A DNA stretch of 23,880 nt from an uncultured Methylobacteriaceae bacterium (GTDB lineage Bacteria; Pseudomonadota; Alphaproteobacteria; Rhizobiales; Beijerinckiaceae): contig CALMTJ010000327.1 of the NCBI GenBank assembly GCA_937872715.1, positions 1-23,880 of the forward strand, given 5' to 3'. Position 1 is the first letter of the stretch. Every line of letters starts with the position of its first letter. Shown one piece after another: positions 1-8,362 of this stretch. The position numbers were made by a program, and so were the translations under genes. The notes under the pieces were generated by a model. That model was given only the letters and a program-made list of their open reading frames with translations, did not search any database and was not told where the DNA came from.

Positions 1-1343
1 CCCTGGATCTCGATGATCTGGCCGAGCCCGCCCCGGAAACGTCCGGCGCCGCCCGAATCGGGCCTGAGCTCCTTGCGGCGGAACAGAACGGGCGCGTTCG
101 CCTCGACAGCCTCGACCGGCATCGTCTTGACGCCGGACGGGAAGGCCGTCGTGTTCCAGCCGTCCCGGTCGCGGTGGGCGCCGGCTCCCCCGGCGTTGAA
201 GGTCACGGTCGCGAAAGCGTCGCCCGCTTCCGTCCGGCCGCGGAGGCTCGGGTTCCAGATGAGCCCCGCGCCTTCCGCCGGGATCGGCAGGATGCCGCCC
301 AGCGCGCCGAGCACGAGGTCGGGCAGCATGTGGCCGATCATGTGGCGCGCCGAGACGGGAGCCGGGCGCTGGACGTTCAGGATGGAGCCCGCAGGTGCCG
401 AGACCCCGATGGGCGCGAGGCTGCCGTGGTTGCACGGGATGTCGGGATTCAGCACGCAATTGACGCCGAACACCGCGTAGGCGGTCGTGTAGTTCAGGAC
501 CACGTTGATGCCGCGCGGAGAGGCGGGCGAGGTGCCGGCGAAATCGAGATTCATGGCCGAGCCCGCGATCGTGAGCCGCAGCTTCAGCTCGACCTCCTCG
601 CCGTAGCCGTCCATCCGGACGCTGTTCTCGTAGGCTCCGTCCGGCAGGGCGGCGATCCGCTCCTCGACAGTGCGCTGCGTGCGCGAGATGATCGCGTCCG
701 ACAGCCGCTCGAGATCGGCGTAGCCGAACTCGCCGAGGAGCGCCGAGACCTTCGCGGCCGCCGCCGCGTTGCCGGCGATGGACGAGTAGATGTCCCCCAC
801 GACCTGATCGGGCGTGCGGACGTTCGACCGCACGATGTCGATCAGCAGCGGGTCGACGCGGCCGGCGACGGCGAGCTTGCAGACGGGAAGGGAGATGCCC
901 TCCTCGTAGACCTCGCGGCCGTCGGGGCCGAAGCCCAGTCCGCCGATATCGACGACGTGAACGGTGTTCGCGACCGTCCCGACCGCCCGGCCCCCGTGGA
1001 AGACGGGCGTCACGACCGTGAAGTCGTGGAGGTGGCCGGAGCAGAGCCAGGGATCGTTGCTGATGAGGACGTCGCCCGGCGAGAGCTCGGCGAGGGGGTA
1101 GCGCCGCAGGAAATGCTCGACCGCGAGCGCCATCGAATTGACGTGACCCGGCGTGCCGGTCACGGCCTGCGCCAACATGCGGCCGCGCCCGTCGAAGAGC
1201 CCGGCCGAGAGGTCGCCCGATTCGCGCGTCGTCGTCGAGAAGGCGGTCCGGATCAGCGTCTGGGCCTGGTCCTCCAGGATCGTGATCAGCCGCTGCCAGA
1301 CGAGGTCCGTCCGGATGCGCTCGCGTTGCGCGTCGTCGCTCAT
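1..1343 (-). CDS. hyuB: Hydantoinase B / N-methylhydantoinase subunit B (partial, runs off left edge)
   Basis: Large subunit of the HyuA/HyuB (5-oxoprolinase-like) family, which hydrolyses cyclic amides such as hydantoins or 5-oxoproline in an ATP-dependent way. About 447 codons are visible and the C-terminus lies outside the window; the family is usually 520-600 residues. The N-terminus (MSDDAQRERIRTDLVWQRL) and segments such as GRMLAQAVTGTPGHVNSM, ISNDPWLCSGHLHDFTVV, VLNYTTAYAVFGVNC and, at the edge, FRGGLGQIIEIQG are typical of the family. The ATG overlaps the hyuA stop as ATGA, so the two are translationally coupled. It is the third visible gene of the leftward operon SDR-hyuA-hyuB. The true substrate cannot be read from the sequence; 5-oxoproline, hydantoin, N-methylhydantoin or another lactam are all possible (acetone carboxylase subunits are distant relatives). 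Confidence 0.9.
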   Translation of the reverse strand, partial: MSDDAQRERIRTDLVWQRLITILEDQAQTLIRTAFSTTTRESGDLSAGLFDGRGRMLAQAVTGTPGHVNSMALAVEHFLRRYPLAELSPGDVLISNDPWLCSGHLHDFTVVTPVFHGGRAVGTVANTVHVVDIGGLGFGPDGREVYEEGISLPVCKLAVAGRVDPLLIDIVRSNVRTPDQVVGDIYSSIAGNAAAAAKVSALLGEFGYADLERLSDAIISRTQRTVEERIAALPDGAYENSVRMDGYGEEVELKLRLTIAGSAMNLDFAGTSPASPRGINVVLNYTTAYAVFGVNCVLNPDIPCNHGSLAPIGVSAPAGSILNVQRPAPVSARHMIGHMLPDLVLGALGGILPIPAEGAGLIWNPSLRGRTEAGDAFATVTFNAGGAGAHRDRDGWNTTAFPSGVKTMPVEAVEANAPVLFRRKELRPDSGGAGRFRGGLGQIIEIQ

Positions 1344-3424
1344 GCGGAACTCCCCAGCCGGTCGAGCCAGACGAAACCCTCGGCCCCGATGCGGAAGCCG
1401 AACGTCGCCGGGACGACCGTCGTCGTCTCGGCCTCGGCGATGATGGCGGGGCCGGCCGCATGAGCGCCGGGCTCCAGCGCCGCACGGTCGTATTCCGGCC
1501 AGTCCTGCCACGCCCCGGCCTCGCCGTCGAAGACGCGCCGCGTCCCGGCCGGCTCGGCCGGATGGGGAGCGGCGGCGGGCGGGGACGACCCGTCCGCCTC
1601 GTGCGGCCGGAGCACCTTGACCGTCCAGATCGTCACCTCGACCGCGTTGCCCTCGATCAGCTGGCCGTACATCTGCCGGTAGGTGCGCTCGAATTCCCTC
1701 CGGAGCGCGGATGCGAAATCGGGGCCGTCCGGGTCGGCGTCGATCGCGACCTCGATCTCGTGCCCCTGCCCGACATAGCGCATGTAGGCGCCGCGCCGCA
1801 CGGCGATCGGGGCATCCGACACCCCGCCCGTCGGGCGCACGATCGCCTCCGCGCCCTCCTGCATGGCGCGGAGCGCCTCCCTGACCGGCCGCGGCACCTC
1901 CGCGCCGAGCACCGTCGGGAGGGAGCGGACGACCTCGTAGGCGACGGGCGCCCTGAGGAAGCCGATGGCCGACCCAACCCCCGCACCCGACGGGACGACC
2001 ACCCGGTCGATGGCGAGCTTCTCGGCGAAGCGCGCCGCGTGGAGGGGCGCCGCGCCCCCGAAGGCGATGCAGGTTCTGGCCTCGATCTCCGTCCCGACCT
2101 CCGCGGCGTGGACGCGCGCGGCGGACGCCATCGCCTCCGTCACCGTTTCCGTGACCGCGAAGGCCGCGTTCTCGACGGAGAGCTCGACCTTGCGGGCGAC
2201 GGCATCGTCGAGCGCCGCGCGGGCCTCGTCCCGGCCGAGCCGCATCGTCCCGCCCGCGAAGGCGTCCGGGTCGAGCTTGCCGAGGATGAGGTCGCAATCG
2301 GTGACGGTGCCGTCCCGGCCGCCGCGGAGATAGCAGGCGGGCCCGGGCTCGGAGCCCGCGCTGTCCGGCCCGACCGCGATGCGGCCGACGGCGTCCACCC
2401 GCGCGATCGAGCCGCCCCCCGCGCCGATCTCGACGAGGTCGACGACCGGGACGCGGACCGGCAGGCCGCTGCCCTTCTTGAAGCGGTAGGTCCGGGCGAC
2501 CTCGAAATCGAGCGAGTGGCGGACCTGACCTTCGTCCACCATGCAGAACTTGGCCGTGGTGCCGCCGACATCGAAGGAGAGGACGCGCTCGAGGCCGAGC
2601 CGCTCGGCGATGTCGCAGGCGAAGATGGCGCCGCCGGCGGGTCCCGATTCGAGGAGCCGGATGGGGAAGCGCGAGGCGGTATCGACCGTGGTCAGGCCGC
2701 CGCTCGACAGCATGAGGAGCATCGGGCCGGCGAGGCCCTTCGCCTTCAGGCTCTCCTCCAGGCGCAGCAGATAGCCGCTCACGACGGGCTGCAGGTAGGC
2801 GTTGGCGCAGGTCGTCGAGACCCGCTCGTATTCCCGCATCTGCGGGGATACCTCGTGACTCGTCGAGAGCGCGGCGGATCCCAGTTCCCGGGCCAGGATG
2901 TCGCGCGCCCGCGCCTCGTGGTCGCCGTTCGCGTAGGCGTGCAGGAAGGCGATTGCGACCGCCTCCGCCCCGGCCTCCCGGATGCGCCGGGCGGCCTCGG
3001 CGACGCCCGCCTCGTCGAGCGGCGCGATCACCGAACCGTCGTGGCGCAGCCGCTCGCGGACCGTGAAGCGCAGGTGGCGCGGCACGATCGGCTCCGGCTT
3101 CAGGGCCCGGATGTCGTACTGGTCGAAACGCCCCTCGTTGCCCATCTCGAGGACGTCCCGGAACCCCTCCGTGGTGAGAAGCGCGGTGCGGGCTCCCTTG
3201 CGCTCGATGAGCGCGTTCGTGGCGAGCGTCGTGCCGTGTACGAGGAGCGTCACGTCCGCGAAGGAGCGATCGGCGGCCGCCAGCGCCCGCCCGACGCCGT
3301 CGAGGACGGCGCGTTCGGGCGCCGCATGGGTCGTCGGCACCTTGACCGACCAGCGGCGGGCGCCGTCCTCCAGGGCGACGTCCGTGAAGGTGCCGCCGAT
3401 GTCGACCCCGACCCTGACGCTCAT
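1340..3424 (-). CDS. hyuA: Hydantoinase A / N-methylhydantoinase subunit A
   Basis: A 694-residue ATP-binding subunit of the hydantoinase/oxoprolinase family, partner of HyuB. The N-terminus carries the actin-like phosphate loop VGVDIGGTFTDVAL (about residues 5-18), followed by VHGTTLATNALIERKGA and, near residue 280, the second ATPase motif SFDVGGTTAKF. Both halves of the actin/hexokinase-type fold (Hydant_A_N, then Hydantoinase_A) are therefore present, and length is normal for the family. The ATG at 3424 was chosen because the phosphate loop follows at once; the same frame stays open far upstream only as antisense to the SDR gene. Two bases separate it from the SDR stop, and its own stop overlaps the hyuB start. 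Family assignment is secure. The cyclic amide it acts on is unknown, and acetophenone or acetone carboxylase-like roles are less likely because no third subunit is visible. Confidence 0.92.
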   Translation of the reverse strand: MSVRVGVDIGGTFTDVALEDGARRWSVKVPTTHAAPERAVLDGVGRALAAADRSFADVTLLVHGTTLATNALIERKGARTALLTTEGFRDVLEMGNEGRFDQYDIRALKPEPIVPRHLRFTVRERLRHDGSVIAPLDEAGVAEAARRIREAGAEAVAIAFLHAYANGDHEARARDILARELGSAALSTSHEVSPQMREYERVSTTCANAYLQPVVSGYLLRLEESLKAKGLAGPMLLMLSSGGLTTVDTASRFPIRLLESGPAGGAIFACDIAERLGLERVLSFDVGGTTAKFCMVDEGQVRHSLDFEVARTYRFKKGSGLPVRVPVVDLVEIGAGGGSIARVDAVGRIAVGPDSAGSEPGPACYLRGGRDGTVTDCDLILGKLDPDAFAGGTMRLGRDEARAALDDAVARKVELSVENAAFAVTETVTEAMASAARVHAAEVGTEIEARTCIAFGGAAPLHAARFAEKLAIDRVVVPSGAGVGSAIGFLRAPVAYEVVRSLPTVLGAEVPRPVREALRAMQEGAEAIVRPTGGVSDAPIAVRRGAYMRYVGQGHEIEVAIDADPDGPDFASALRREFERTYRQMYGQLIEGNAVEVTIWTVKVLRPHEADGSSPPAAAPHPAEPAGTRRVFDGEAGAWQDWPEYDRAALEPGAHAAGPAIIAEAETTTVVPATFGFRIGAEGFVWLDRLGSSA

Positions 3425-3426
3425 CG

Positions 3427-4212
3427 TCAGCCCTCCGTCGCCACCGTGTAGTTCAGCCCGAGGCGACCGCCATCGGCGTAGATCGTCTCGCCCGTGACGT
3501 AGGAGGCGTCGTCGGAGGCGAGGAACGCCGCGATGGAGGCGATCTCCTCCGGCTCGCCGGCCCGGCCGATCGGCGTCCGCGACAGGATGGAGCGGCGCGC
3601 CGCCTCGTCCGTCCAGACGGCGTTGCGGGTGAGCTCGGTCAGAACGGTTCCCGGCCCGATGCCGCAGACCCTGATCTTGTGTGGCGCGAGCGCGATCGCG
3701 GTGTTCTTCGTCAGCTGGTTCAGCCCGCCCTTGGACACGTTGTAGGCCAGGAGATGGGGAATGTTGAGGACGGCGTTGACGGAGGACATGTTGATCACGA
3801 CGCCGCCCGTACCCTGCTCTATCATCCGCCGTGCCGCGATCTGCGTACCGTGGAAGGCGGAGGTGAGGTTGACCGCGATCACCTTGTTGAACGTGTCGGA
3901 ATCGATCTTGAGGATGTCCGCGGAAATGGCAATGCCGGCGTTGTTGACCAGGATGTCGATGCCGCCCCAGGCCTCCGCGCAGGCCGAGATCGCCGCCTCT
4001 ATCTCCTCGCGATGGGCGACGTCGCAGCGGCGCGTCTTCGCGGCCTCGCCGTATGGTTCGAGGGACCGGAGCGCCTCGGCGAGCCCCGCTTCGTCGAGAT
4101 CGGCGAGGAGGACGCGGGCTCCCTCGTCGAGGAAGCGCTTCGCGCAAGCGAGGCCGAGGCCCTTGGCCGCCCCGGTGATGACGGCGCGGCGGTTCGACAG
4201 GCGTCCTGACAT
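3427..4212 (-). CDS. SDR family NAD(P)-dependent oxidoreductase
   Basis: A 261-residue classical short-chain dehydrogenase. Visible motifs are the cofactor loop TGAAKGLG (residues 13-20), Asp38 at the end of beta-2 (suggesting NAD(H) over NADP(H)), NNAG (90-93), the catalytic Ser143/Ser144 region and YNVSK (Tyr157, Lys161), then GPG after beta-6. The start at 4212 is preferred over a possible extension to 4266: GGAG lies 7 bases upstream, the motif spacing is normal, and the extension would run over the putative operator at 4252-4271. It is the first gene of the leftward operon with hyuA and hyuB and diverges from the threonine-aldolase-like gene. It probably oxidises or reduces a hydroxyl/keto group in the same catabolic route. 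SDR substrate cannot be predicted from this sequence. Confidence 0.93.
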   Translation of the reverse strand: MSGRLSNRRAVITGAAKGLGLACAKRFLDEGARVLLADLDEAGLAEALRSLEPYGEAAKTRRCDVAHREEIEAAISACAEAWGGIDILVNNAGIAISADILKIDSDTFNKVIAVNLTSAFHGTQIAARRMIEQGTGGVVINMSSVNAVLNIPHLLAYNVSKGGLNQLTKNTAIALAPHKIRVCGIGPGTVLTELTRNAVWTDEAARRSILSRTPIGRAGEPEEIASIAAFLASDDASYVTGETIYADGGRLGLNYTVATEG

Positions 4213-4251
4213 GGAAGGGCTCCGATGAGGGTGGCGTTGTCTAGCATCGGC

Positions 4252-4271
4252 AGATAAAGTATCCAAGATAC
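4252..4271. promoter_or_regulatory. Putative operator A in the SDR-hyuAB / threonine aldolase divergent promoter
   Basis: The 83-base gap between the two divergent genes holds overlapping inverted repeats. GATAAAGTATC (4253-4263) is a GATA-N3-TATC palindrome, and GTATCCAAGATAC (4259-4271) is a second one sharing the central half-site. The 12-base word AGATAAAGTATC recurs, in reverse complement, in the promoter region at 6803-6814. A one-dimensional repeat of alternating half-sites between divergent genes is typical of a dimeric repressor site. I infer binding by the GntR/FCD regulator encoded at 9773-10555. No convincing -35/-10 pair could be fixed here. Confidence 0.55.
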
Positions 4272-4295
4272 ATCATCGGCTTTCCGGGGAAAAAC

Positions 4296-5339
4296 ATGTC
4301 CGCTCTTCGCATCGATCTCTACAGCGACACCAAGACCCGTCCAACCGCCGCGATGCGGCAGGCGATCGCGAATGCGGAGGTCGGCGACGAACAGCACAAC
4401 GAGGACCCGACGGTCACGCGGCTCCTCGAGCGGATCGCCCCGCTTCTCGGGCAGGAGGCCGCGATGTTCCTGCCGTCCGGCACCATGGCCAACGAGATCG
4501 CGGTCCTGGTCCATTGCCGGCAAGGCGACGAGATCATTTCCCACGAGACGGCCCATCTCTTCAACTTCGAGGGCGGCGCGCCGGCGGCGCTCGCCGGCGC
4601 GATGGTCAGCAAGGTCTCCGGCCCGCGCGGCCTGTACGATCGCGCGACACTGGAGCGCGCGATCCGCCCGGACAATCGCTATCTGCCCCGGAGCCGCCTG
4701 GTGGTCGTGGAGCAGACGGCGAATATCGGGGGCGGCACCGTGTGGCCGCTCGAGCAGATGACGGCCGTCGTTGAGCTCGCGCGGGAGCACGGCCTCGCGG
4801 TCCACATGGACGGCGCGCGCCTGATGAACGCCTCCGTGGCGAGCGGGATCGAGCCGGCGCGCTTCGCCGGCCTGTTCGACACCGTGTACCTCGATTTCAC
4901 GAAAGGGCTCGGGGCGCCGGTCGGGGCGATCCTGGCCGGCCGCAAGACCTTCATCGACGCGGCTTGGCGCTGGAAGCAGAGGCTCGGCGGGTCGATGCGG
5001 CAGGCGGGCATCCTGGCGGCCGCCTGCCTCCACGCGCTCGACTACCATGTCGACCGCCTCGCGGAGGACCACGAGAACGCCCAGCTGCTGGCCCGGGAAC
5101 TCGCGGCGCTGGACGGGATCACGGTCGAGCCGGTGGACACGAACATCGTGTTCTTCGACGTGTCGGGCTCGGGCCTCAGCGCGGCGGAGTTCAACGCCCG
5201 CCTCCTGCCGCACGGGTTGAGGGCCGGCATCCACGGACCCACGAGGCTGCGCGCCGTCACCCATCTCGACGTCAGCCGGGAGGCCGTCCTGGAGGCGGTC
5301 GGGATCGTGCGGAACGTCCTCTCCGCGGCGAAGGGTTGA
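4296..5339 (+). CDS. Low-specificity L-threonine aldolase family PLP enzyme
   Basis: A 347-residue fold-type I PLP enzyme of the beta-eliminating lyase / threonine aldolase family, which cleaves beta-hydroxy-alpha-amino acids to glycine and an aldehyde. The N-terminus LYSDTKTRPTAAMRQAI matches the family's D-S-D-T-x-T-x-P motif. SGTMAN (61-66) forms the PLP phosphate site, His83 in SHETAH fits the ring-stacking histidine, Asp172 in HMDGARL contacts the pyridine nitrogen, and Lys203 in DFTKGLGAP is the Schiff-base lysine. Length is normal. It is transcribed alone, diverging from SDR-hyuAB across putative operator A, and converges on the FAD oxidoreductase. Context suggests it releases glycine or another amino acid in the same pathway. 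A phenylserine or beta-hydroxyaspartate-type aldolase specificity is equally possible. Confidence 0.9.
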   Translation: MSALRIDLYSDTKTRPTAAMRQAIANAEVGDEQHNEDPTVTRLLERIAPLLGQEAAMFLPSGTMANEIAVLVHCRQGDEIISHETAHLFNFEGGAPAALAGAMVSKVSGPRGLYDRATLERAIRPDNRYLPRSRLVVVEQTANIGGGTVWPLEQMTAVVELAREHGLAVHMDGARLMNASVASGIEPARFAGLFDTVYLDFTKGLGAPVGAILAGRKTFIDAAWRWKQRLGGSMRQAGILAAACLHALDYHVDRLAEDHENAQLLARELAALDGITVEPVDTNIVFFDVSGSGLSAAEFNARLLPHGLRAGIHGPTRLRAVTHLDVSREAVLEAVGIVRNVLSAAKG

Positions 5340-5444
5340 CCTCCCGGGGACTGCGAGGGCTTCTTCCGGAGATGTCCGGGCCGGTGGCCGCCGAGTCACG
5401 CGGGCCCCGACAGCGGAGCTCGTAGAGCCCGTCTGGAAATACCT

Positions 5445-5541
5445 ACCTCGTGCTGAGGTGCCGCCGCAGGCGGCCCTCGAAGCACGCAAGACCACCTTGC
5501 GTCCGTCGAGGCCGATCTCCGATCGGCACTCAGGTGAGGAG
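5445..5541. repeat. Degenerate palindromic intergenic repeat, two hairpin arms
   Basis: In the 225-base gap between two convergent genes, one arm pairs CGTGCT (5449-5454) with AGCACG (5481-5486) and GCCGCC with GGCGGC around a short loop. A second, inverted and more degenerate arm follows (TCGAGGCCGATCTCCGATCGGCACTCAGGTGAGG region, 5506-5539). The pattern 'CTCGTGCTGAGG...CCTCGAAGCACG' resembles the short palindromic elements scattered between genes in Methylobacterium and Bradyrhizobium relatives. It may serve as a bidirectional terminator for the threonine-aldolase-like and FAD oxidoreductase genes. There is no ORF here, and the family name is from memory. Confidence 0.6.
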
Positions 5542-5564
5542 GATGGTGGATCCCCAAACAGCCT

Positions 5565-6737
5565 TCAATATTGAATGTTCTCGCGGATCGGCGTCCCCGC
5601 CGCGATGCGGGCCATGGAGAGCTCGGAAAGGTCGAGCGTCCGGTATTCTCCGTAGAGAACGAGCTCCGACAGCGCGCGGCCGATCCCGGGGGCGTGCATC
5701 AGGCCGTGGCCGCTGAACCCGTTCGCGAGGTAGAATCCGGCGAGGCCCGGCACGGGGCCGATGAAGGCGTTGTGGTCGAAGACGCTCATGTCGTAATGGC
5801 CGACCCAGGCGCTGCGGAGCCGGGCGTTCTCGAAACCCGAGATCCGGAAGGCGAGCCGTGGCCAAACTTCCTCCTCGAAGAGGCCGTGATCGATCTCGCG
5901 GTCCTTCATCTCCTCATGGTCCATGATGCCGAGGCCGGCGATGTAGGAGCCGCCCTCCGGCCGAAAGAACAGCCGGTCGGGATCGAAGGTGTAGGGCATC
6001 TCCGGGCACGCGAACGGGCTCTCGAAGGCGTAGACGGTCTGCTTGACGTTCACCACCGGGAGGTCGAGCCCGGCCATCCGGGCGATGTCGCGGCCGGAGG
6101 CGCCGGCCGCGTTGATCACGTGCGGAGCGAGGATCCGCGTCCCGTCCGCGCAGCGCACGCCCGTGACGCGGCCATCGTCGCGGATGAGCTCCACGGCCTC
6201 GACATAGCGGTACTCGACCCCGTTCGCCCGGGCGCGCTTCTTGAAGGCGCTCATGAACACGTAGCCGTCGAGCCAGCCCTCGCCGCGGCCGACGAAGGAC
6301 CCGATCTCCACGTCTTCGAGCGTCAGCCAGGGAAAGCGGCGCCCGAGCTCCGCCTTCGTGAGGAGCCGCACGTCCACGCCAAGCGAACGCTGCAGCCGGT
6401 TGTTCTGCTCGAACGCATCGACGGAGGCCGGCCCGCCGAGGTAAAGATATCCGTTCTGGTGGAAGACGACGCCGGACGGATCGCCGTCCGTTCCGAGATG
6501 GAGGTCCGCCTCGTCGAGGAAGGCGACCGTGTACTTGGACAATTCGACGTTGACGGCGCTCGAGAATTGCTGGCGCACGCCGCTCGTCGACAGCGACGAC
6601 GCCGCTTGGGCGTAGGAACGGTCCTTCTCCAGGACGACGATCCTCCCGTCGAAATCGGGATTGTCCGACAGGGCGCAGGCCGCCGCGCTGCCGATCGCGG
6701 CTCCGCCGATGACCACCACGTCCGCGCTGCTGTCCAT
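5565..6737 (-). CDS. FAD-dependent oxidoreductase, DAO family (FOXRED1/sarcosine-oxidase-like)
   Basis: A 390-residue glycine/D-amino-acid/sarcosine oxidase-fold flavoprotein. The N-terminal dinucleotide loop is DVVVIGGAAIGSA (6-18); the second glycine of GxGxxG is alanine, a variant I recall from related Rhizobiales proteins. It continues with VVLEKD and SLSTSGVRQQFSS, and the C-terminal FAD/substrate motif is FDHNAFIGPVPGLAGFYLANGFSGHGLMHAPGIGRALSEL-like, closest to FOXRED1-type proteins. The family oxidises the C-N bond of secondary or primary amino acids, releasing an imine or aldehyde. GGAGG precedes the ATG at 6737. It diverges from the ABC importer across operator B, so the transported compound or a breakdown product is the likely substrate. 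The electron acceptor is unknown. Confidence 0.9.
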   Translation of the reverse strand: MDSSADVVVIGGAAIGSAAACALSDNPDFDGRIVVLEKDRSYAQAASSLSTSGVRQQFSSAVNVELSKYTVAFLDEADLHLGTDGDPSGVVFHQNGYLYLGGPASVDAFEQNNRLQRSLGVDVRLLTKAELGRRFPWLTLEDVEIGSFVGRGEGWLDGYVFMSAFKKRARANGVEYRYVEAVELIRDDGRVTGVRCADGTRILAPHVINAAGASGRDIARMAGLDLPVVNVKQTVYAFESPFACPEMPYTFDPDRLFFRPEGGSYIAGLGIMDHEEMKDREIDHGLFEEEVWPRLAFRISGFENARLRSAWVGHYDMSVFDHNAFIGPVPGLAGFYLANGFSGHGLMHAPGIGRALSELVLYGEYRTLDLSELSMARIAAGTPIRENIQY

Positions 6738-6792
6738 CAGGGCCTCCTCCGTGGGTGTCCTGCGCGAGCCCAGTTAAAGGCCGAATCCCGCT

Positions 6793-6815
6793 TTGACAAA
6801 TCAGATACTTTATCT
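6793..6815. promoter_or_regulatory. Promoter -35 box plus operator B between FAD oxidoreductase and ABC importer
   Basis: A consensus TTGACA (6793-6798) is followed five bases later by the perfect 13-base palindrome AGATACTTTATCT (6803-6815), which sits where the -35/-10 spacer of a rightward promoter would lie. That position suits a repressor. The reverse complement of 6803-6814 is identical over 12 bases to 4252-4263. On the minus strand TTGTCA (6799-6794) overlaps the same -35 position and could serve the leftward oxidoreductase gene. No clear -10 was found for either direction. Binding by the GntR/FCD protein of this cluster is inferred. Confidence 0.6.
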
Positions 6816-6846
6816 CATCGTAATCGCACGACGGTGGAGGGATCGC

Positions 6847-7662
6847 ATGGGACGGTGGAACTCGGCAGCGGCTCTGGCCTTGCTCTCCTTGTGGATGGCA
6901 CCGCCGGCATTGGCGGACAAGATCGACGACGTCGTCAAGGCCGGGCAGGTCCGATGCGGCGTCATGCTCGACTTCCCGCCGGCCGGCTTCCGCGGGCAGG
7001 GAAACGAGCCGGACGGCTTCGACGTCCAGACCTGCAAGGACATCGCCCAGGCGCTCGGCGTGAAGTCCGTCGTCGTGGAGACGTCCTCGTCCGACCGCGT
7101 CCCGGCGCTCGTCGCGAACCGGATCGACGTCCTGATCGCCAGCACCTCTCCGACGCTCGAGCGGGCGAAGACGGTCGCGTTCACGGTGCCGTACACGGCT
7201 TATACCAACGTCATCCTGACGCGGGTGGACGGCGGCATCAAATCCTTCGACGACCTGAAGGGCCGTTCCGTCGGGGGCGTCACGGGCACGACGACGGAGG
7301 CCGTCATGCTGGCCGGTCTTCAGGGCTGGGGACAGGGCCGCGACAAGTACACGGGCTACGGGACCGAGATCGACAGCTACGTGGCCCTGTCCCAGGGCAA
7401 GGTCGACGGCCTCGTCGTCAGCAATACGGTCGGCTCCGTCCTCGGGCAGACGCCCCAGTTCAAGAATCTGGCCGTGATCGGCAACGCCCCCGGGGCCGCC
7501 GACCTGTGCGCGATCGCGGTCAACAAGCGCGACGGCGAGCTCCTGCGCTGGCTCAACCTCTTCCTGTGGCAGCAGACGCGCAGCGGCCGCTACGCCGAGC
7601 TCTACAAGAAGTATTTCGGGCTCGGGACCCCGCCGGCCCTGACGGCGGACGGCACCTACTGA
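6847..7662 (+). CDS. Polar amino acid ABC transporter, periplasmic binding protein 1
   Basis: A 271-residue family 3 solute-binding protein (SBP_bac_3). The first 23 residues (MGRWNSAAALALLSLWM...ALA) are a Sec signal peptide ending before DKIDDVVKAG. The mature protein opens with GQVRCGVMLDFPPAGFR and FDVQTCKDIAQALG, then VPALVANRIDVLIASTSPTLERAK, typical for binders of glutamate, arginine, cystine-like or opine ligands. A longer frame from 6793 exists but would start within the promoter; ATG 6847 has GGAGG six bases upstream and gives the signal peptide directly. It is first in an operon with two permeases and an ATPase. The ligand is not predictable. Operator B lies just upstream. Confidence 0.92.
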   Translation: MGRWNSAAALALLSLWMAPPALADKIDDVVKAGQVRCGVMLDFPPAGFRGQGNEPDGFDVQTCKDIAQALGVKSVVVETSSSDRVPALVANRIDVLIASTSPTLERAKTVAFTVPYTAYTNVILTRVDGGIKSFDDLKGRSVGGVTGTTTEAVMLAGLQGWGQGRDKYTGYGTEIDSYVALSQGKVDGLVVSNTVGSVLGQTPQFKNLAVIGNAPGAADLCAIAVNKRDGELLRWLNLFLWQQTRSGRYAELYKKYFGLGTPPALTADGTY

Positions 7663-7693
7663 CCTCCCCTCCCGTTTCTCGCGGTCCTGGTCG

Positions 7694-8362
7694 ATGACCT
7701 TCGACTACGAGTTTCACTGGAGGACGGTTCTCGAGGATCTGCCCGACCTTCTCGCCGGGGCGCTGGTCACCCTTGAGGTGACCGGCCTGTCGATCGCCGC
7801 CGGGGTGCCGCTCGCGATCGCGCTCGGCGCCCTCCTCCGCGGTCCGGCCGCCACGCGGGTGCCGGCCCGCTGCTTCGTCGAGGCCGCGCGCAACACGCCC
7901 TGCCTCTTCCAGATCTATTTGTTCTATTACGGGCTCGGCGCGCTCGGCATCAACCTGTCGAGCTTCCTCGTCGCCGTCATCGCGATTTCCCTGAACAACG
8001 CCGGATACCTCGCGGACACCTACCGGAGCGCGCTCCAGGCCGTCCCGGTGCAGCAGAGGTCGGCGGCGCGCTCGCTCGGCATGACCTTCGGCCAGACCTC
8101 CTTCCACGTGGTGCTGCCGCTGATGGCCCGCATCGTCTACCTGCCGACGGTGAACCAGATGATCTGGGCGATGCTGAACTCCTCGCTCGGCACGCTCATC
8201 GGCCTGCGGGAACTGACGGGCGTGACCCAGTTCGTGCAGAGCCGGTCGTTCCGCACGCTCGAGTTCTTCCTCGCGACGGCCGGCTTGTACTACCTGCTGG
8301 CCAAGGCGCTCATGGCCGCCGCCTCGCTCTACGGCCGAAGGCTGACGCGGGAGGCGAGGTGA
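7694..8362 (+). CDS. Polar amino acid ABC transporter permease (HisMQ/GlnP type)
   Basis: A 222-residue inner-membrane permease of the His/Glu/Gln/Arg/opine family. Hydrophobic segments begin near residue 22 (LVTLEVTGLSIAAGVPLAIALGALL), and the RNTPCLFQIYLFYYGLG motif and the cytoplasmic coupling loop (RSALQAVPVQQRSAARSLGM, then VVLPLMARIVYLPTVNQM) are characteristic. It follows binding protein 1 by 31 bases and overlaps the next permease gene at GTGA. The two permeases would form a heterodimer with the ATPase at 9008-9733. Confidence 0.92.
   Translation: MTFDYEFHWRTVLEDLPDLLAGALVTLEVTGLSIAAGVPLAIALGALLRGPAATRVPARCFVEAARNTPCLFQIYLFYYGLGALGINLSSFLVAVIAISLNNAGYLADTYRSALQAVPVQQRSAARSLGMTFGQTSFHVVLPLMARIVYLPTVNQMIWAMLNSSLGTLIGLRELTGVTQFVQSRSFRTLEFFLATAGLYYLLAKALMAAASLYGRRLTREAR

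Noticed and set aside
1460..3451. Long rightward open frame opposite hyuA, and a similar one at 5571-7697 opposite the FAD oxidoreductase
   Set aside because: Arg/Gly/Asp-rich composition, no family motifs, no ribosome-binding site, and complete overlap with genes of clear family identity.
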